From Tropicimonas_B omnivorans (GTDB lineage: Bacteria; Pseudomonadota; Alphaproteobacteria; Rhodobacterales; Rhodobacteraceae), in NCBI RefSeq assembly GCF_031846565.1, contig NZ_JAVRHL010000001.1, positions 310,001-374,000 of the forward strand: a stretch of DNA of 64,000 nucleotides, written 5' to 3'. The stretch's first letter is position 1. Every line of letters starts with the position of its first letter. The notes beneath the pieces are model-generated. The model saw nothing but the letters and a program-made list of their open reading frames with translations. It was not told where the DNA came from and searched no databases. Shown here in pieces: positions 15,541-24,550 of the stretch. The position numbers and the translations under genes were made by a program.

Positions 15541-17673
15541 TTACTCGGCGGTCTCCTCGCTCTTCGTCTCTTCGCCGGTCTCCTGATCGATCATCTTCAT
15601 CGACAGGCGAACCTTGCCGCGATCATCGAAGCCGAGCAGCTTGACCCAGACTTCCTGACCCTCTTTCAGAACGTCGGAGGGGTGGTTCAGGCGGCGGTTC
15701 TCGATCTGGCTGACATGCACGAGACCGTCGCGCTTGCCGAAGAAGTTCACGAAGGCGCCGAAGTCGACGATCTTCACGACCTTGCCCTTGTAGACCTTGC
15801 CCTCTTCCGGCTCGGCCACGATCGAATAGATCATGTCGTAGGCCTTCTGGATGGCCTCGCCGTTCGGGGACGCGATCTTGACGATGCCGTCATCGTTGAT
15901 GTCGACCTTGGCGCCGGAGACCTCGACGATCTCCCGGATGACCTTGCCGCCCGAGCCGATCACTTCACGGATCTTGTCGGTCGGAACCTGCATCGTCTCG
16001 ATGCGCGGCGCGTGGACGGAGAAGTCCTGCGCTTCGGTCAGGGCCTTGGCCATCTCGCCGAGGATGTGCATGCGGCCGTTCTTCGCCTGGGCAAGGGCGG
16101 CCTTCATGATCTCGGGCGTGATGCCCGCGACCTTGATGTCCATCTGCAGCGAGGTGATGCCGCTCTCGGTCCCGGCGACCTTGAAGTCCATGTCGCCGAG
16201 GTGATCCTCGTCACCGAGGATGTCCGTCAGGATCGCGTATTCGCCGTCATCCTCGAGCACGAGACCCATCGCGACACCGGCGACCGGCGCCTTGAGCGGA
16301 ACGCCCGCATCCATCATCGACAGCGAACCGCCGCAGACGGAAGCCATCGAGGAAGAGCCGTTCGACTCGGTGATCTCGGAGACGAGACGGATCGTGTAGG
16401 GGAAATCCGTCGCCGCCGGGAGAACCGCCTGAAGCGCGCGCCAGGCCAGCTTCCCGTGGCCGATCTCGCGGCGTCCCGGAGGGCCGAACCGGCCGACCTC
16501 GCCCACCGAGTAGGGGGGGAAGTTGTAGTGCAGCAGGAAGTTGGAGCGGTAGTTGGCGTGCAGCGCGTCGATGATCTGCTCGTCGTCGCCGGTGCCGAGG
16601 GTCGAGACCACGAGGGCCTGCGTCTCGCCGCGGGTGAAGAGGGCGGAGCCATGGGTGCGCGGAAGGAACCCTGTCTCGGAGACGATCGGGCGCACCTCGT
16701 CGAGGGCCCGGCCGTCGATCCGGCGACCGTTGCGGACGACGTCGCCGCGCAGGACAGCGGATTCGAGCTTCTTCAGGGCGGAGCCGAGGTTCGGATCCTC
16801 GAGCTGCTCTTCGGTGAGCCCCGCACGGATATCCTCGCGCGCGGCGGACACGGCGGCCACACGTTGCTGCTTGTCCGTGATCCCGTAGGCCGCACGCATC
16901 TTCTCTTCGCCAGCTGACCGGACGGTCTCGTAGAGCGCGCCGTACTCGGGCGGCTGGAAGTCGAACGGCTCTTTCGCGGCATCCTCGGCGAGATCCACGA
17001 TCAGGTCGATGACCGGCTGGATCTGCTCGTGCGCGAAGGTCACGGCGCCCAGCATCTCGTCCTCGGACAGCTCGTAGGCCTCCGACTCGACCATCATCAC
17101 CGCATCCTTCGTACCGGCGACCACGAGGTCAAGCCGCTGCTCGGGATTGTTGCGCAGCTGGTCCATGTCGGCGACGTCGGGGTTCAGAACGTAGTTGCCG
17201 TTCGAGAAGCCGACGCGGGCTGCGGCGATCGGGCCGAGGAACGGCGCACCGGAGATCGTCAGGGCCGCGGAGGCCGCGATCATGGCGACGATGTCGGGAT
17301 CGTTGACGAGGTCGTGGCTGAGGACGGTGCAGATGACCAGGACCTCATGCTTGAAGCCCGACACGAACAGCGGCCGGATCGGACGGTCGATCAGGCGGGA
17401 GGTCAGCGTTTCCTTCTCGGTCGGCCGGGCCTCGCGCTTGAAGAAACCACCGGGGACCTTGCCCGCGGCGTAGTACTTTTCCTGGTAGTGAACGGTCAGG
17501 GGGAAGAAGTCCTGACCGGGCTTCGGCTCCTTGGCGAACGTGACGTTCGCCATGACGGAGGTCTCGCCCAGCGTGGCGATGACGGAGCCGTCGGCCTGGC
17601 GGGCGACCTTGCCCGTTTCGAGCGTGAGGGTCTCGTCGCCCCACTGCATGGATTTCTTGCTAACGTTAAACAT
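15541..17673 (-). CDS. pnp: Polynucleotide phosphorylase
   Basis: Phosphorolytic 3'-5' exoribonuclease and RNA degradosome component. The 710-residue protein has two RNase PH-like domains separated by an alpha-helical domain, with the family motifs FFKREARPTEKE and GRREIGHGKLAWRAL. A KH domain follows (about residues 555-620, VIGSGGKVIREI) and then an S1 domain (about 622-690, GKVVKIVDFGAFVNFFGKRD). The C-terminus is short and acidic. It is the second gene of the rpsO-pnp unit; the 267-base intergenic region holds two strong hairpins. A strong terminator follows. Confidence 0.98.
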   Translation of the reverse strand: MFNVSKKSMQWGDETLTLETGKVARQADGSVIATLGETSVMANVTFAKEPKPGQDFFPLTVHYQEKYYAAGKVPGGFFKREARPTEKETLTSRLIDRPIRPLFVSGFKHEVLVICTVLSHDLVNDPDIVAMIAASAALTISGAPFLGPIAAARVGFSNGNYVLNPDVADMDQLRNNPEQRLDLVVAGTKDAVMMVESEAYELSEDEMLGAVTFAHEQIQPVIDLIVDLAEDAAKEPFDFQPPEYGALYETVRSAGEEKMRAAYGITDKQQRVAAVSAAREDIRAGLTEEQLEDPNLGSALKKLESAVLRGDVVRNGRRIDGRALDEVRPIVSETGFLPRTHGSALFTRGETQALVVSTLGTGDDEQIIDALHANYRSNFLLHYNFPPYSVGEVGRFGPPGRREIGHGKLAWRALQAVLPAATDFPYTIRLVSEITESNGSSSMASVCGGSLSMMDAGVPLKAPVAGVAMGLVLEDDGEYAILTDILGDEDHLGDMDFKVAGTESGITSLQMDIKVAGITPEIMKAALAQAKNGRMHILGEMAKALTEAQDFSVHAPRIETMQVPTDKIREVIGSGGKVIREIVEVSGAKVDINDDGIVKIASPNGEAIQKAYDMIYSIVAEPEEGKVYKGKVVKIVDFGAFVNFFGKRDGLVHVSQIENRRLNHPSDVLKEGQEVWVKLLGFDDRGKVRLSMKMIDQETGEETKSEETAE

Positions 17674-17844
17674 CTCGTATCCTTGTTCCGGCCGCCGGGG
17701 CGTATCCCCGCCGCGGCCGTATCACGTCCGCGCGCCGCACCTTGCGGATCGCGCGAGGCCCCCTCCTCGTGGCACCCGCGCCGCGGGGCCCGGCGGCTGG
17801 GCGTGTCGTTCGGCTCCCCTGCAAGAGGGGGGCTCATACGGCAC

Positions 17845-17863
17845 GGGCGCCCGCAGGGCGCCC
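17845..17863 (-). repeat. Strong GC hairpin in rpsO-pnp intergenic region
   Basis: Arms GGGCGCCC and GGGCGCCC (each self-complementary) are separated by GCA, giving an 8-bp stem that flanking C/G extends to 9 bp. In E. coli the rpsO-pnp spacer carries a terminator and an RNase III site controlling pnp; this hairpin may have a similar role. Confidence 0.45.
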
Positions 17864-17898
17864 GACACCAGAATATCACATGGGGCGGCGCTGGGCCC

Positions 17899-17913
17899 GG
17901 CCGCTCAGCGGCC
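17899..17913 (-). repeat. Second hairpin in rpsO-pnp intergenic region
   Basis: A 6-bp stem GGCCGC / GCGGCC with loop TCA lies 28 bases after the rpsO stop codon. It may be an attenuator or processing site; there is no T-tract. Confidence 0.4.
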
Positions 17914-17940
17914 CTGCCATACCGGTCGCCCCGCCCGCCA

Positions 17941-18210
17941 TCAGCGGCGCAGTCCGAGGCGCTTGATCAGGTCCTGATAGCGCTCGGGGCTCTTCGCGTT
18001 CAGGTAGTCCAGGAGCTTGCGGCGCTGGGCCACGAGCTTCAGAAGACCACGACGCGAGTGGTTGTCCTTCTTGTGCGTCTTGAAGTGCTCGGTCAGCGTA
18101 ACGATACGGCTGGTGAGGATCGCGACCTGGACCTCGGGAGAGCCGGTGTCGCCCTCCTTGGTCGCGTATTCGGTCATGACGCGCTGCTTTTCTTCGACAG
18201 TGATCGACAT
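17941..18210 (-). CDS. rpsO: Ribosomal protein S15
   Basis: Primary 16S rRNA-binding protein of the 30S subunit. The 89-residue length is exact for S15. Conserved segments are EGDTGSPEVQVAILTSRI, HKKDNHSRRGLLKLVAQRRKLL and the terminal KRLGLR. The ATG at 18210 has GGAGCCCC upstream; an upstream in-frame start at 18273 would add 21 atypical residues. It is the promoter-proximal gene of rpsO-pnp. Confidence 0.98.
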   Translation of the reverse strand: MSITVEEKQRVMTEYATKEGDTGSPEVQVAILTSRIVTLTEHFKTHKKDNHSRRGLLKLVAQRRKLLDYLNAKSPERYQDLIKRLGLRR

Positions 18211-18452
18211 CGGGGGCTCCTTCGTGAGTTCGTGTGAATGGCGCGAGCCGGGATGTCGTCCAGCAAGGCCCATGGAGAATGACCGCCGATCCCGCGAACC
18301 GGGAGCGCGGCGGATGGGGGCGTATAGGGGAAAACTGGCGAAAAGGAAAGCGGGATCGCTGTCACTTGAAACGCGATGCGCCGGCCCGGAGATGACCAGA
18401 CCGGCGTGAGGTCAGAGAGCCGATGTGGCGCTCGAGGCACCGCACCTCCGTG

Positions 18453-19703
18453 TCAGCTTACGGTTCCGACCAGCATGATGTCCTCCAGCGAGAGCGCCCC
18501 GCCTTCGACACGAGCAAGAGGAACGCCATCCGCCTCCACGACAGTTGCACCGCCGTCTTCCGAAAGGCTCAGTTCCGGCAGGGTGCCGCCCATGACGTCG
18601 TAGACCACGACGATGTTGTCCTCGCCCGGGGTCCAGTCGATGATCTCCATCACGTCGCCATCCGATTCCGCTTCCATCTCGAAGACATCGGCACCGTCGC
18701 CGCCGGTCGCGACGTCCCCCGCGCCGAGGACGAGGGTGTCGTTCCCACTCCCGCCGTTGAGGAAGTCCACGATCTGGGCGCTTCCGGTTTCCTCGCCCAT
18801 GAGCAGGTCATCCCCGTCGCCGCCGGAGATCATGTCCATCCCGGCGCCGCCGTCGAGAACGTCATCCCCGTGATTGCCGGACAGGTTGTCGTTGCCGTCG
18901 CCACCTTCCAGCTGATCGTCGCCGGCGCCGCCCCTCATGGTATCCGCACCCGCGCCGCCTTCGAGGTGGTCGTCCCCGAAGCCGCCCTTGAGCGAATCCT
19001 TCCCGGTCCCGCCGATGACCGTGTCGTCACCGTCGCCGCCGTCGAGGAAATCGTCGCCCTCGTCGCCGAGGATCGTGTCGTCACCCTCGTCACCATGGAG
19101 CGAATCGCGGCCGGCGCCGCCATGGATCTCGTCCGCCCCCATGCCGCCATCGATGCTGTCGGCACCGTCCGTGCCCACCATGACATCGGCCGTTCCGGGA
19201 TCCTCCGGCGCGCCGTCCTCGTCCCAGATCGGATCGAGGACGGCTTCGGGGTCGATGCTCCCGCTGTCGTCACCGAAGTCATCACCGGTATCGACCGGCG
19301 TCGCATCCTCGAACGAGGTCGGATCGAGACCGACCGGGATATCATCGGCGGCGCCCTCATCCGGATCGGTCGTACCGATGGAGATCACACCTGAAACGGG
19401 TCCGTCCTCCGCCGCCGAGGTCGGGTCGAGACCGGCGACGTCGAGCTCATCCCCGAGCATGTCGAGATCGTCGTCCGTTCCTGCCGGACTTGCCGCGAGA
19501 TCGCCCCGCGCCTCCGGGCCTTCGAGGCTGTCCAGAAGGTCGCCACCGCCAGAGCCGCCGTCCGTCTCATCGCCCGGAATGCCGCCGGACCGGACCTGCA
19601 CCTCATCGGTGTCGGTCTCGTCCTCATCATCGTCTCCGCCGAACGCCAGGGGGACGAAAGCCCCCGCGACGAGCGCGCTCATTGCACCGAATAGCGCCAG
19701 CAT
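18453..19703 (-). CDS. RTX/hemolysin-type calcium-binding repeat protein with N-terminal membrane segment
   Basis: Probable extracellular or surface Ca-binding protein. The 416-residue product begins with a hydrophobic segment (MLALFGAMSALVAGAFVPLAF), continues into an extremely acidic, low-complexity stretch (residues 23-150), and then carries tandem GGxGxDxLxGG-type nonapeptide repeats (about 160-330, for example GGAGADTMRGGAGDD). A short C-terminal region follows. The start has a good AAGGAG site. No type I secretion genes (HlyB/HlyD/TolC-like) are in the window. No enzymatic domain is recognisable. Confidence 0.85.
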   Translation of the reverse strand: MLALFGAMSALVAGAFVPLAFGGDDDEDETDTDEVQVRSGGIPGDETDGGSGGGDLLDSLEGPEARGDLAASPAGTDDDLDMLGDELDVAGLDPTSAAEDGPVSGVISIGTTDPDEGAADDIPVGLDPTSFEDATPVDTGDDFGDDSGSIDPEAVLDPIWDEDGAPEDPGTADVMVGTDGADSIDGGMGADEIHGGAGRDSLHGDEGDDTILGDEGDDFLDGGDGDDTVIGGTGKDSLKGGFGDDHLEGGAGADTMRGGAGDDQLEGGDGNDNLSGNHGDDVLDGGAGMDMISGGDGDDLLMGEETGSAQIVDFLNGGSGNDTLVLGAGDVATGGDGADVFEMEAESDGDVMEIIDWTPGEDNIVVVYDVMGGTLPELSLSEDGGATVVEADGVPLARVEGGALSLEDIMLVGTVS

Positions 19704-19827
19704 CTGCCCGCTCCTTCTGCTGTAGCCCCCTCGACAACGATGCGCAGACGAATCTGAATCCGAAGTTGCCGTTCACGGGACTATGGCGCCGTTCCCCTCC
19801 GACATCCGCTCTATTCGGGAGAGATAG

Positions 19828-20346
19828 TTAACGGCGCCAGGGCGCGGGGCGGACAGAATAGGCCACGTAGAGCGGGTGCCTCGGCGCGCCCGCCTTGGTC
19901 TCCCCGAGGGCGAGAAGCGGTCGGCCGCATGTCGCGAGAAGCTGCGCGACTTCGTCCCCGCGACCCAGATGGGCGCCATGCGCGCCCCAGCCGCACAGCA
20001 CGTCGTCCGCCCAGGCCGCTCCCGCACGCAATGCCGCATCCGCAGCCGCGCCGCCGACGGGATCGCCATGCGCCTTGAGATCCTGCGGTCGGGTGGCGCG
20101 AAGGGCGAAGAGATTGCAGATGCGGATCGCGCCGTAGCTCGACGCCCGCGCCCGGCGGACGCAGCGCTCGATGGTCGGGTCGTTCTTCGTTTCGGTCGCA
20201 GTCGAGGGGTTCAGCAGGACAGCGCAGAGCCGCCGCCCCTCCGCCCAGCGCCGCTCCAGGTGGTAGCGGTACAGCTCGCAGGGGGAATAGGACGCCTCGC
20301 TCTCGACACCGTCCGCGACGAAGCGCCTGACAACGACGCCGTTCAT
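19828..20346 (-). CDS. DUF1643 domain-containing protein
   Basis: Function not established for the family. The 172-residue protein shows the DUF1643 core: CAVLLNPSTATETKNDPTIERC near residue 42, the ICNLFALRATRP segment, and VLCGWGAHGAH near residue 115, ending with a conserved APRHPLYVAY. Its ATG overlaps the truB stop by 3 bases, so the two are translationally coupled. No membrane segment or signal is seen. Confidence 0.85.
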   Translation of the reverse strand: MNGVVVRRFVADGVESEASYSPCELYRYHLERRWAEGRRLCAVLLNPSTATETKNDPTIERCVRRARASSYGAIRICNLFALRATRPQDLKAHGDPVGGAAADAALRAGAAWADDVLCGWGAHGAHLGRGDEVAQLLATCGRPLLALGETKAGAPRHPLYVAYSVRPAPWRR

Positions 20347-21248
20347 TCTCCGGGCTGGTTGAGGACGCGCGTGGGATGCAGCATCCCGCCCCGGAACTCG
20401 CCAATGGCCAGGCAGCGACCGTCATAAGAGGCCCAGGCCGTATCCCCGTACTCCGCATCGCCCGGAAGGACGGCGCCGGGATTGCCGTTGCGCAACCGAA
20501 CAGCGCCTTCGGCCGTCGCCCGGAGCTCGGGAATGTCGTCCAGCGCAGCTTCGGGCGGCAGGAGCAGGGACGCGGGATCCTCCGCGGCCTCGATCTCTTC
20601 CAGCGTCAGGGCGTCCTCCTCGGCGAAGGGGCCCGCCTCCTCCCGACGGAGCCACAGGACATGGCCGAGGCAGCCGAGATCATGCCCCAGGTCGCGGGCG
20701 ATGGCGCGGACGTAGCCGCCCTTGCCGCAGACCATGCGCAGGATGACATGATCCGGATCGGGCCGCTCCAGGAGGGACAGCTCCTCGATCCAGAGCGGGC
20801 GCGGCGCGAGGTCCACCTCGCCGCCGCCGCGGGCGACGGCATAGGCGCGCTCGCCTTCGACCTTCACCGCAGAATAGGCGGGCGGGATCTGCATGATCTC
20901 CCCCTCGTAGCCCCTCAGAGCCTCGGCGATGGCCTCGACGGAAGGACGCGAGGACGAGCTGTCGATGATCCGGCCCTCCGCATCGTCGGTCTCGGTGCGC
21001 GCCCCGAAGCGGACGCAGAAGCGGTAGGTCTTGTCAGCATCGGCAACGAACGGCAGCGTCTTCGTCGCTTCGCCGAACGCGATGGCCTGGATCCCGGTCG
21101 CGGCGGGATCGAGCGTGCCGGCATGTCCGGCCTTCTTGGCGTCGAGACGGCGGCGAAGACGGTTCGTCACGTCGGTCGAGGTGGGGCCGGCGGGCTTGTC
21201 CACCACCAGCCAACCGGAGATATCGCGTCCCTTGCGTCGACGTGCCAT
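20343..21248 (-). CDS. truB: tRNA pseudouridine(55) synthase
   Basis: Makes the universal pseudouridine 55 in the T-loop of tRNAs. The 301-residue protein has the N-terminal GWLVVDKPAGPTSTDVTNRLRR, the catalytic Asp47 in HAGTLDPAATG, and a C-terminal RNA-binding region. The start at 21248 (MARRRKGRD) is typical. The same frame is open for a further 377 codons upstream, into the frameshifted dehydrogenase, but that extension is not TruB-like (see findings). It is coupled to the DUF1643 gene. Confidence 0.95.
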   Translation of the reverse strand: MARRRKGRDISGWLVVDKPAGPTSTDVTNRLRRRLDAKKAGHAGTLDPAATGIQAIAFGEATKTLPFVADADKTYRFCVRFGARTETDDAEGRIIDSSSSRPSVEAIAEALRGYEGEIMQIPPAYSAVKVEGERAYAVARGGGEVDLAPRPLWIEELSLLERPDPDHVILRMVCGKGGYVRAIARDLGHDLGCLGHVLWLRREEAGPFAEEDALTLEEIEAAEDPASLLLPPEAALDDIPELRATAEGAVRLRNGNPGAVLPGDAEYGDTAWASYDGRCLAIGEFRGGMLHPTRVLNQPGE

Positions 21249-21460
21249 GACACCTTCCCTTGCAGATTGGAGCGGCGGCGATAGCGCGGCGGGCGGTGCG
21301 TGGTCAATCTCCGGCAGGTCGCGGTCCGGCATCGCGCCACGGTTCGCGGGCGGCTCCGGGGATGGCCGATATCGCCCGGTGATCGCGATGCCCGCCTCCG
21401 ACGCCATCGGCGTCGCGGGCCCGTGGTGGACGTTCGAGCGGGTCTTCCCCGGGCGAAGGT

Positions 21461-22379
21461 TCAGAAGTCGAAGGCGTCGGTCCGGTTCGCGGCTGCGAGA
21501 AGGAACGCGTCGGCGGCGAGCTGAAGCGGGCGGACGTCCACGTCCACGCGGCGTTCGGCAAGGACGGCGGCGAAGGACGCGTAGAGCGCATGATACTCTT
21601 GGTCCTCTCCCTTTTTCGACCAGCGTCTTTCCGTCCGCCTGAAGCGCGTGGCCGCCATCCGGTAGAACGAGCGTGCCGCGATCGGTCTCGATCTCGATCC
21701 GGAAGATGCGCTCGCCCTCGTGGCGCCAGTCCGCCTTGAGTGCGACCGGGGCATCCCCCGCTTCCATCTCGAGATCGGTGCGGATCGGCTGCGAGCGGTT
21801 CTCGGGGATCTCGTGGGTCGCGGACGTGACGCACAGGGCATCCGGCAGCAGGATGGTCATCAGTGAGAACGCGTTGGTCACGTTGTCGTAGATTCCGAAG
21901 CCGCCTGCCTCGAACACCCAGTCCTGCCCCGGATGGGTCTTGCGCACGTCCTCCGACCACTCGACGTCGACGCGCCGGATCCGCCGTCCGGAGAGCCAGC
22001 GCTGCGCCTCGAGCACCGCGATGCCGTGGCGCATGTGCCAGCTCCCGAGGAGCGCCGTTCCCGCCTGCCGGGCGCGCTGCGCCAGATCGAGGGCGGCCGA
22101 GACGGTCGGCGCCGGGGGCTTTTCCATCATCACGTCCCGCCCGGCGGCAATGGCCTTGCGCGTCATGGCGAGGCGCGCCTCGGGCGGAGCGGTGAGAGAG
22201 AGGGCGCCCTCCGGCCCATCGACCAGGAAGTCATCGTAATCGCTCCAGTTCTCCACGCCCTCGACGCTGTGATGACGGGAGACGGCGGCGCGCAGGGTGA
22301 AGTCCTCGGAGGCCGCGATGGCCGGCTCGTGCTTGCTCTGCGCGATATCGCCGATCCCGACGAGGATGAGATCCGTCAT
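21461..22379 (-). pseudogene. Gfo/Idh/MocA-family sugar dehydrogenase (galactose 1-dehydrogenase-like), frameshifted
   Basis: NAD(P)-dependent dehydrogenase resembling D-galactose or L-arabinose 1-dehydrogenases. From the ATG at 22379 the frame encodes a Rossmann N-terminus (MTDLILVGIGDIAQSKHEPA), the EKPPAP motif, and HPGQDWVFEAGGFGIYDN. Near residue 255 the frame changes. The family-like C-terminus (EYHALYASFAAVLAERR, then DAFLLAAANR, stop at 21461) continues only in the other frame. The switch lies at an AAAAAGGG run (21609-21616). Removing one base gives a continuous protein of 305 residues, normal for the family. Either a genuine recent frameshift or a homopolymer sequencing error. Confidence 0.8.
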
Positions 22380-22443
22380 GTGCTGCGCCCGTTTGTTCTG
22401 GAACCGGCGATCAACCGAAGCGCACGCGGCGGGTTCCCCGCGA

Positions 22444-22962
22444 TCAGCGCGAACCGCCCAATCTCAGGAACAGCGCCAGCGCGATCAGTGCAATCCCGTT
22501 GCCCAGAAGCTCGACGCCGAAGAGGATTCCGATGAGGATCGGAGAGACCTCCGCGAAGTTCGCCAGGATCACGCCCGCGATCAGGACGGAGGCGGCGCCG
22601 GTCAGCAGGAAGATCCAGAAAATCCGGGTACGCCGCATGCTCCAGGCGAGGACGAGGCGCACGCCCCCTGCAACGGCGAGGATCGCCGTCAGCAGAAGTG
22701 CGAGCGTGAATGTGCCGGCGAAAGGATCGGCGATGAGCAGAGCGCCGAGGCAGAACGTCAGACTTCCCAGGACGAGGGAGACGACCCGGTTGTCGTCCCG
22801 CCCTGCCAGTGCGGCATAGATCTGCGCCGCGCCCGCGAGCATCAGAAGGATGCCCGTCAGCGTGACTGCGGCGATGGCGGCCGCCACCACATTCGCGAGC
22901 GCGATGATGCCGAACGCAGAGGACAGGATGCCCGCGAACAGCCAGCGTTTCCAGGACAGCAT
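22444..22962 (-). CDS. HdeD-like (DUF308) integral membrane protein
   Basis: The 172-residue protein is almost entirely hydrophobic, with six predicted membrane helices in three pairs, which is the DUF308/HdeD organisation. It begins MLSWKRWLFAGILSSAFGI at 22962, preceded by GGAG at good spacing. An in-frame upstream start at 23142 would run through the leuC terminator. HdeD is tied to acid resistance in E. coli, but in alphaproteobacteria the role is unknown. It lies alone between the dehydrogenase and leuC. Confidence 0.85.
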   Translation of the reverse strand: MLSWKRWLFAGILSSAFGIIALANVVAAAIAAVTLTGILLMLAGAAQIYAALAGRDDNRVVSLVLGSLTFCLGALLIADPFAGTFTLALLLTAILAVAGGVRLVLAWSMRRTRIFWIFLLTGAASVLIAGVILANFAEVSPILIGILFGVELLGNGIALIALALFLRLGGSR

Positions 22963-23069
22963 GGGAGGTCTCCTTTGCCCTGGGTACGTAGGCCTCGGAC
23001 GGAAGCGGCCAATGGCGGTCTTAGCGTGACTGACGCAGGGGACCGCGACCGGCGCGAGGGGGGGGCATG

Positions 23070-23104
23070 AAAAAGGGCCGGTCCGCGGCAACGGACCGGC
23101 CCTC
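23070..23104 (-). terminator. Rho-independent terminator after leuC
   Basis: A perfect 11-bp stem GGGCCGGTCCG / CGGACCGGCCC with a 6-base loop is followed on the reverse strand by TTTTTCATG. It lies about 45 bases after the leuC stop codon. Confidence 0.9.
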
Positions 23105-23146
23105 TTCAAGGAGAAGGGCGCGCCGGACGCGCCCGCCGTCATCTGG

Positions 23147-24550
23147 TCACATCAGCTCGCGCACATCCGTCAGCCGCCCGGTGAGCGCGGCGGCCGCAGC
23201 CATCTGGGGGGACATCAGGTGCGTCCGGCCCCCGCGGCCCTGTCGACCCTCGAAATTGCGGTTGGAGGTCGCCGCACAGCGCTCGCCGGGGGAGAGCTGG
23301 TCGGGGTTCATCGCGAGGCACATCGAACAGCCGGCGAGGCGCCATTCGAAGCCCGCCTCGGTGAAGATATCCGCGAGGCCCTCTTCCTCGGCCTGGGCGC
23401 GGACGAGCCCGGAGCCGGGAACGATCATGGCGCGCAGCCCGTCCTTCACCTTCTTGCCCTTCAGGATCGCGGCCGCGGCGCGCAGATCCTCGATCCGGCC
23501 ATTGGTGCAGGAGCCGATGAAGACCGTGTCGATCTCGATGTCGCTCAGCTTCTGACCCGCCTTCAGCCCCATGTAGTCGAGCGCGCGCTGCGCGGCGGAG
23601 ACCTTGCCGCCCTCGAAGCTCGACGGGTCCGGCACGGTGGAGGTGATCGGCAGCACGTCCTCGGGGCTGGTGCCCCAGGTCACGACGGGGGCGATGTCCT
23701 CGCCGCGGATCGTCACGACCTTGTCCCAGTGCGCGTCGTCGTCGGAATAGAGCGTTTTCCACCAGGCGAGCGCGGCATCCCACTGGGCGCCCTTCGGCGC
23801 GTGGGTGCGACCTTCGACATACGCATAGGTGGTCTCGTCCGGCGCGATCAGGCCGGCGCGGGCGCCACCCTCGATCGCCATGTTACAGACGGTCATCCGC
23901 CCTTCCATGGAGAGCGAGCGGATCGCCTCGCCGCAATACTCGATGACGTGCCCGGTGCCGCCCGCGGTGCCGGTCTCGCCGATCACGGACAGGGTGATGT
24001 CCTTGGCCGTGACGCCCGGCGCGAGCTTGCCGGTGATCTCGACCTTCATGTTCTTGGATTTTTGCTGGATGAGCGTCTGGGTCGCCAGGACGTGCTCCAC
24101 CTCGGAGGTGCCGATCCCGTGCGCCAGCGCGCCGAAGGCCCCGTGCGTCGCGGTATGGCTGTCGCCGCAGACGACGGTCATGCCCGGCAGCGTCCAGCCC
24201 TGTTCGGGGCCGACGATGTGCACGATGCCCTGCCGCACGTCGCTGACGGGATAGTAGTTCACCTCGAACTCGCGGGCATTGCGGTCGAGCGCATCGACCT
24301 GGATGCGGCTCTCCTCGTTCTGGATGCCGCCGGCGCGGTCCAGCGTCGTGGGGACGTTGTGGTCCGGCACGGCGATCGTCTTCTCCGGCGCGCGCACCTT
24401 GCGGTTCGCCATGCGCAGGCCCTCGAAGGCCTGCGGGCTCGTCACCTCGTGGACGAGATGGCGGTCGATGTAGAGCAGGCAGGTGCCGTCTTCGGCTTCG
24501 TCGACGACATGGGCATCCCAGATCTTGTCATAGAGCGTCTTGGGGGACAT
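23147..24550 (-). CDS. leuC: 3-isopropylmalate dehydratase large subunit
   Basis: Aconitase-type [4Fe-4S] enzyme isomerising 2- to 3-isopropylmalate in leucine synthesis, acting with LeuD. The 467-residue protein begins MSPKTLYDKIWDAHVV and has CGDSHTATHGAFGALAHGIG. Its three cluster cysteines lie in IGSCTNGRIEDL and in GCSMCLAMNPD. The ribosome site is GGGAGAGG. No leuD or leuB gene is next to it within the window: downstream is a strong terminator and then an unrelated membrane protein, so the leucine genes are split. Confidence 0.97.
   Translation of the reverse strand: MSPKTLYDKIWDAHVVDEAEDGTCLLYIDRHLVHEVTSPQAFEGLRMANRKVRAPEKTIAVPDHNVPTTLDRAGGIQNEESRIQVDALDRNAREFEVNYYPVSDVRQGIVHIVGPEQGWTLPGMTVVCGDSHTATHGAFGALAHGIGTSEVEHVLATQTLIQQKSKNMKVEITGKLAPGVTAKDITLSVIGETGTAGGTGHVIEYCGEAIRSLSMEGRMTVCNMAIEGGARAGLIAPDETTYAYVEGRTHAPKGAQWDAALAWWKTLYSDDDAHWDKVVTIRGEDIAPVVTWGTSPEDVLPITSTVPDPSSFEGGKVSAAQRALDYMGLKAGQKLSDIEIDTVFIGSCTNGRIEDLRAAAAILKGKKVKDGLRAMIVPGSGLVRAQAEEEGLADIFTEAGFEWRLAGCSMCLAMNPDQLSPGERCAATSNRNFEGRQGRGGRTHLMSPQMAAAAALTGRLTDVRELM

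Noticed and set aside
18800..19100. DNA tandem repeat in the RTX gene as a CRISPR or satellite
   Set aside because: The repetition follows the GGxGxD protein repeat and codon pattern, with varied DNA units; it is coding.
20343..22379. A true dehydrogenase-TruB fusion protein
   Set aside because: The region between the two domains (about 110 residues) is low-complexity and not like either family; a single-base frameshift restores a normal dehydrogenase end in another frame.
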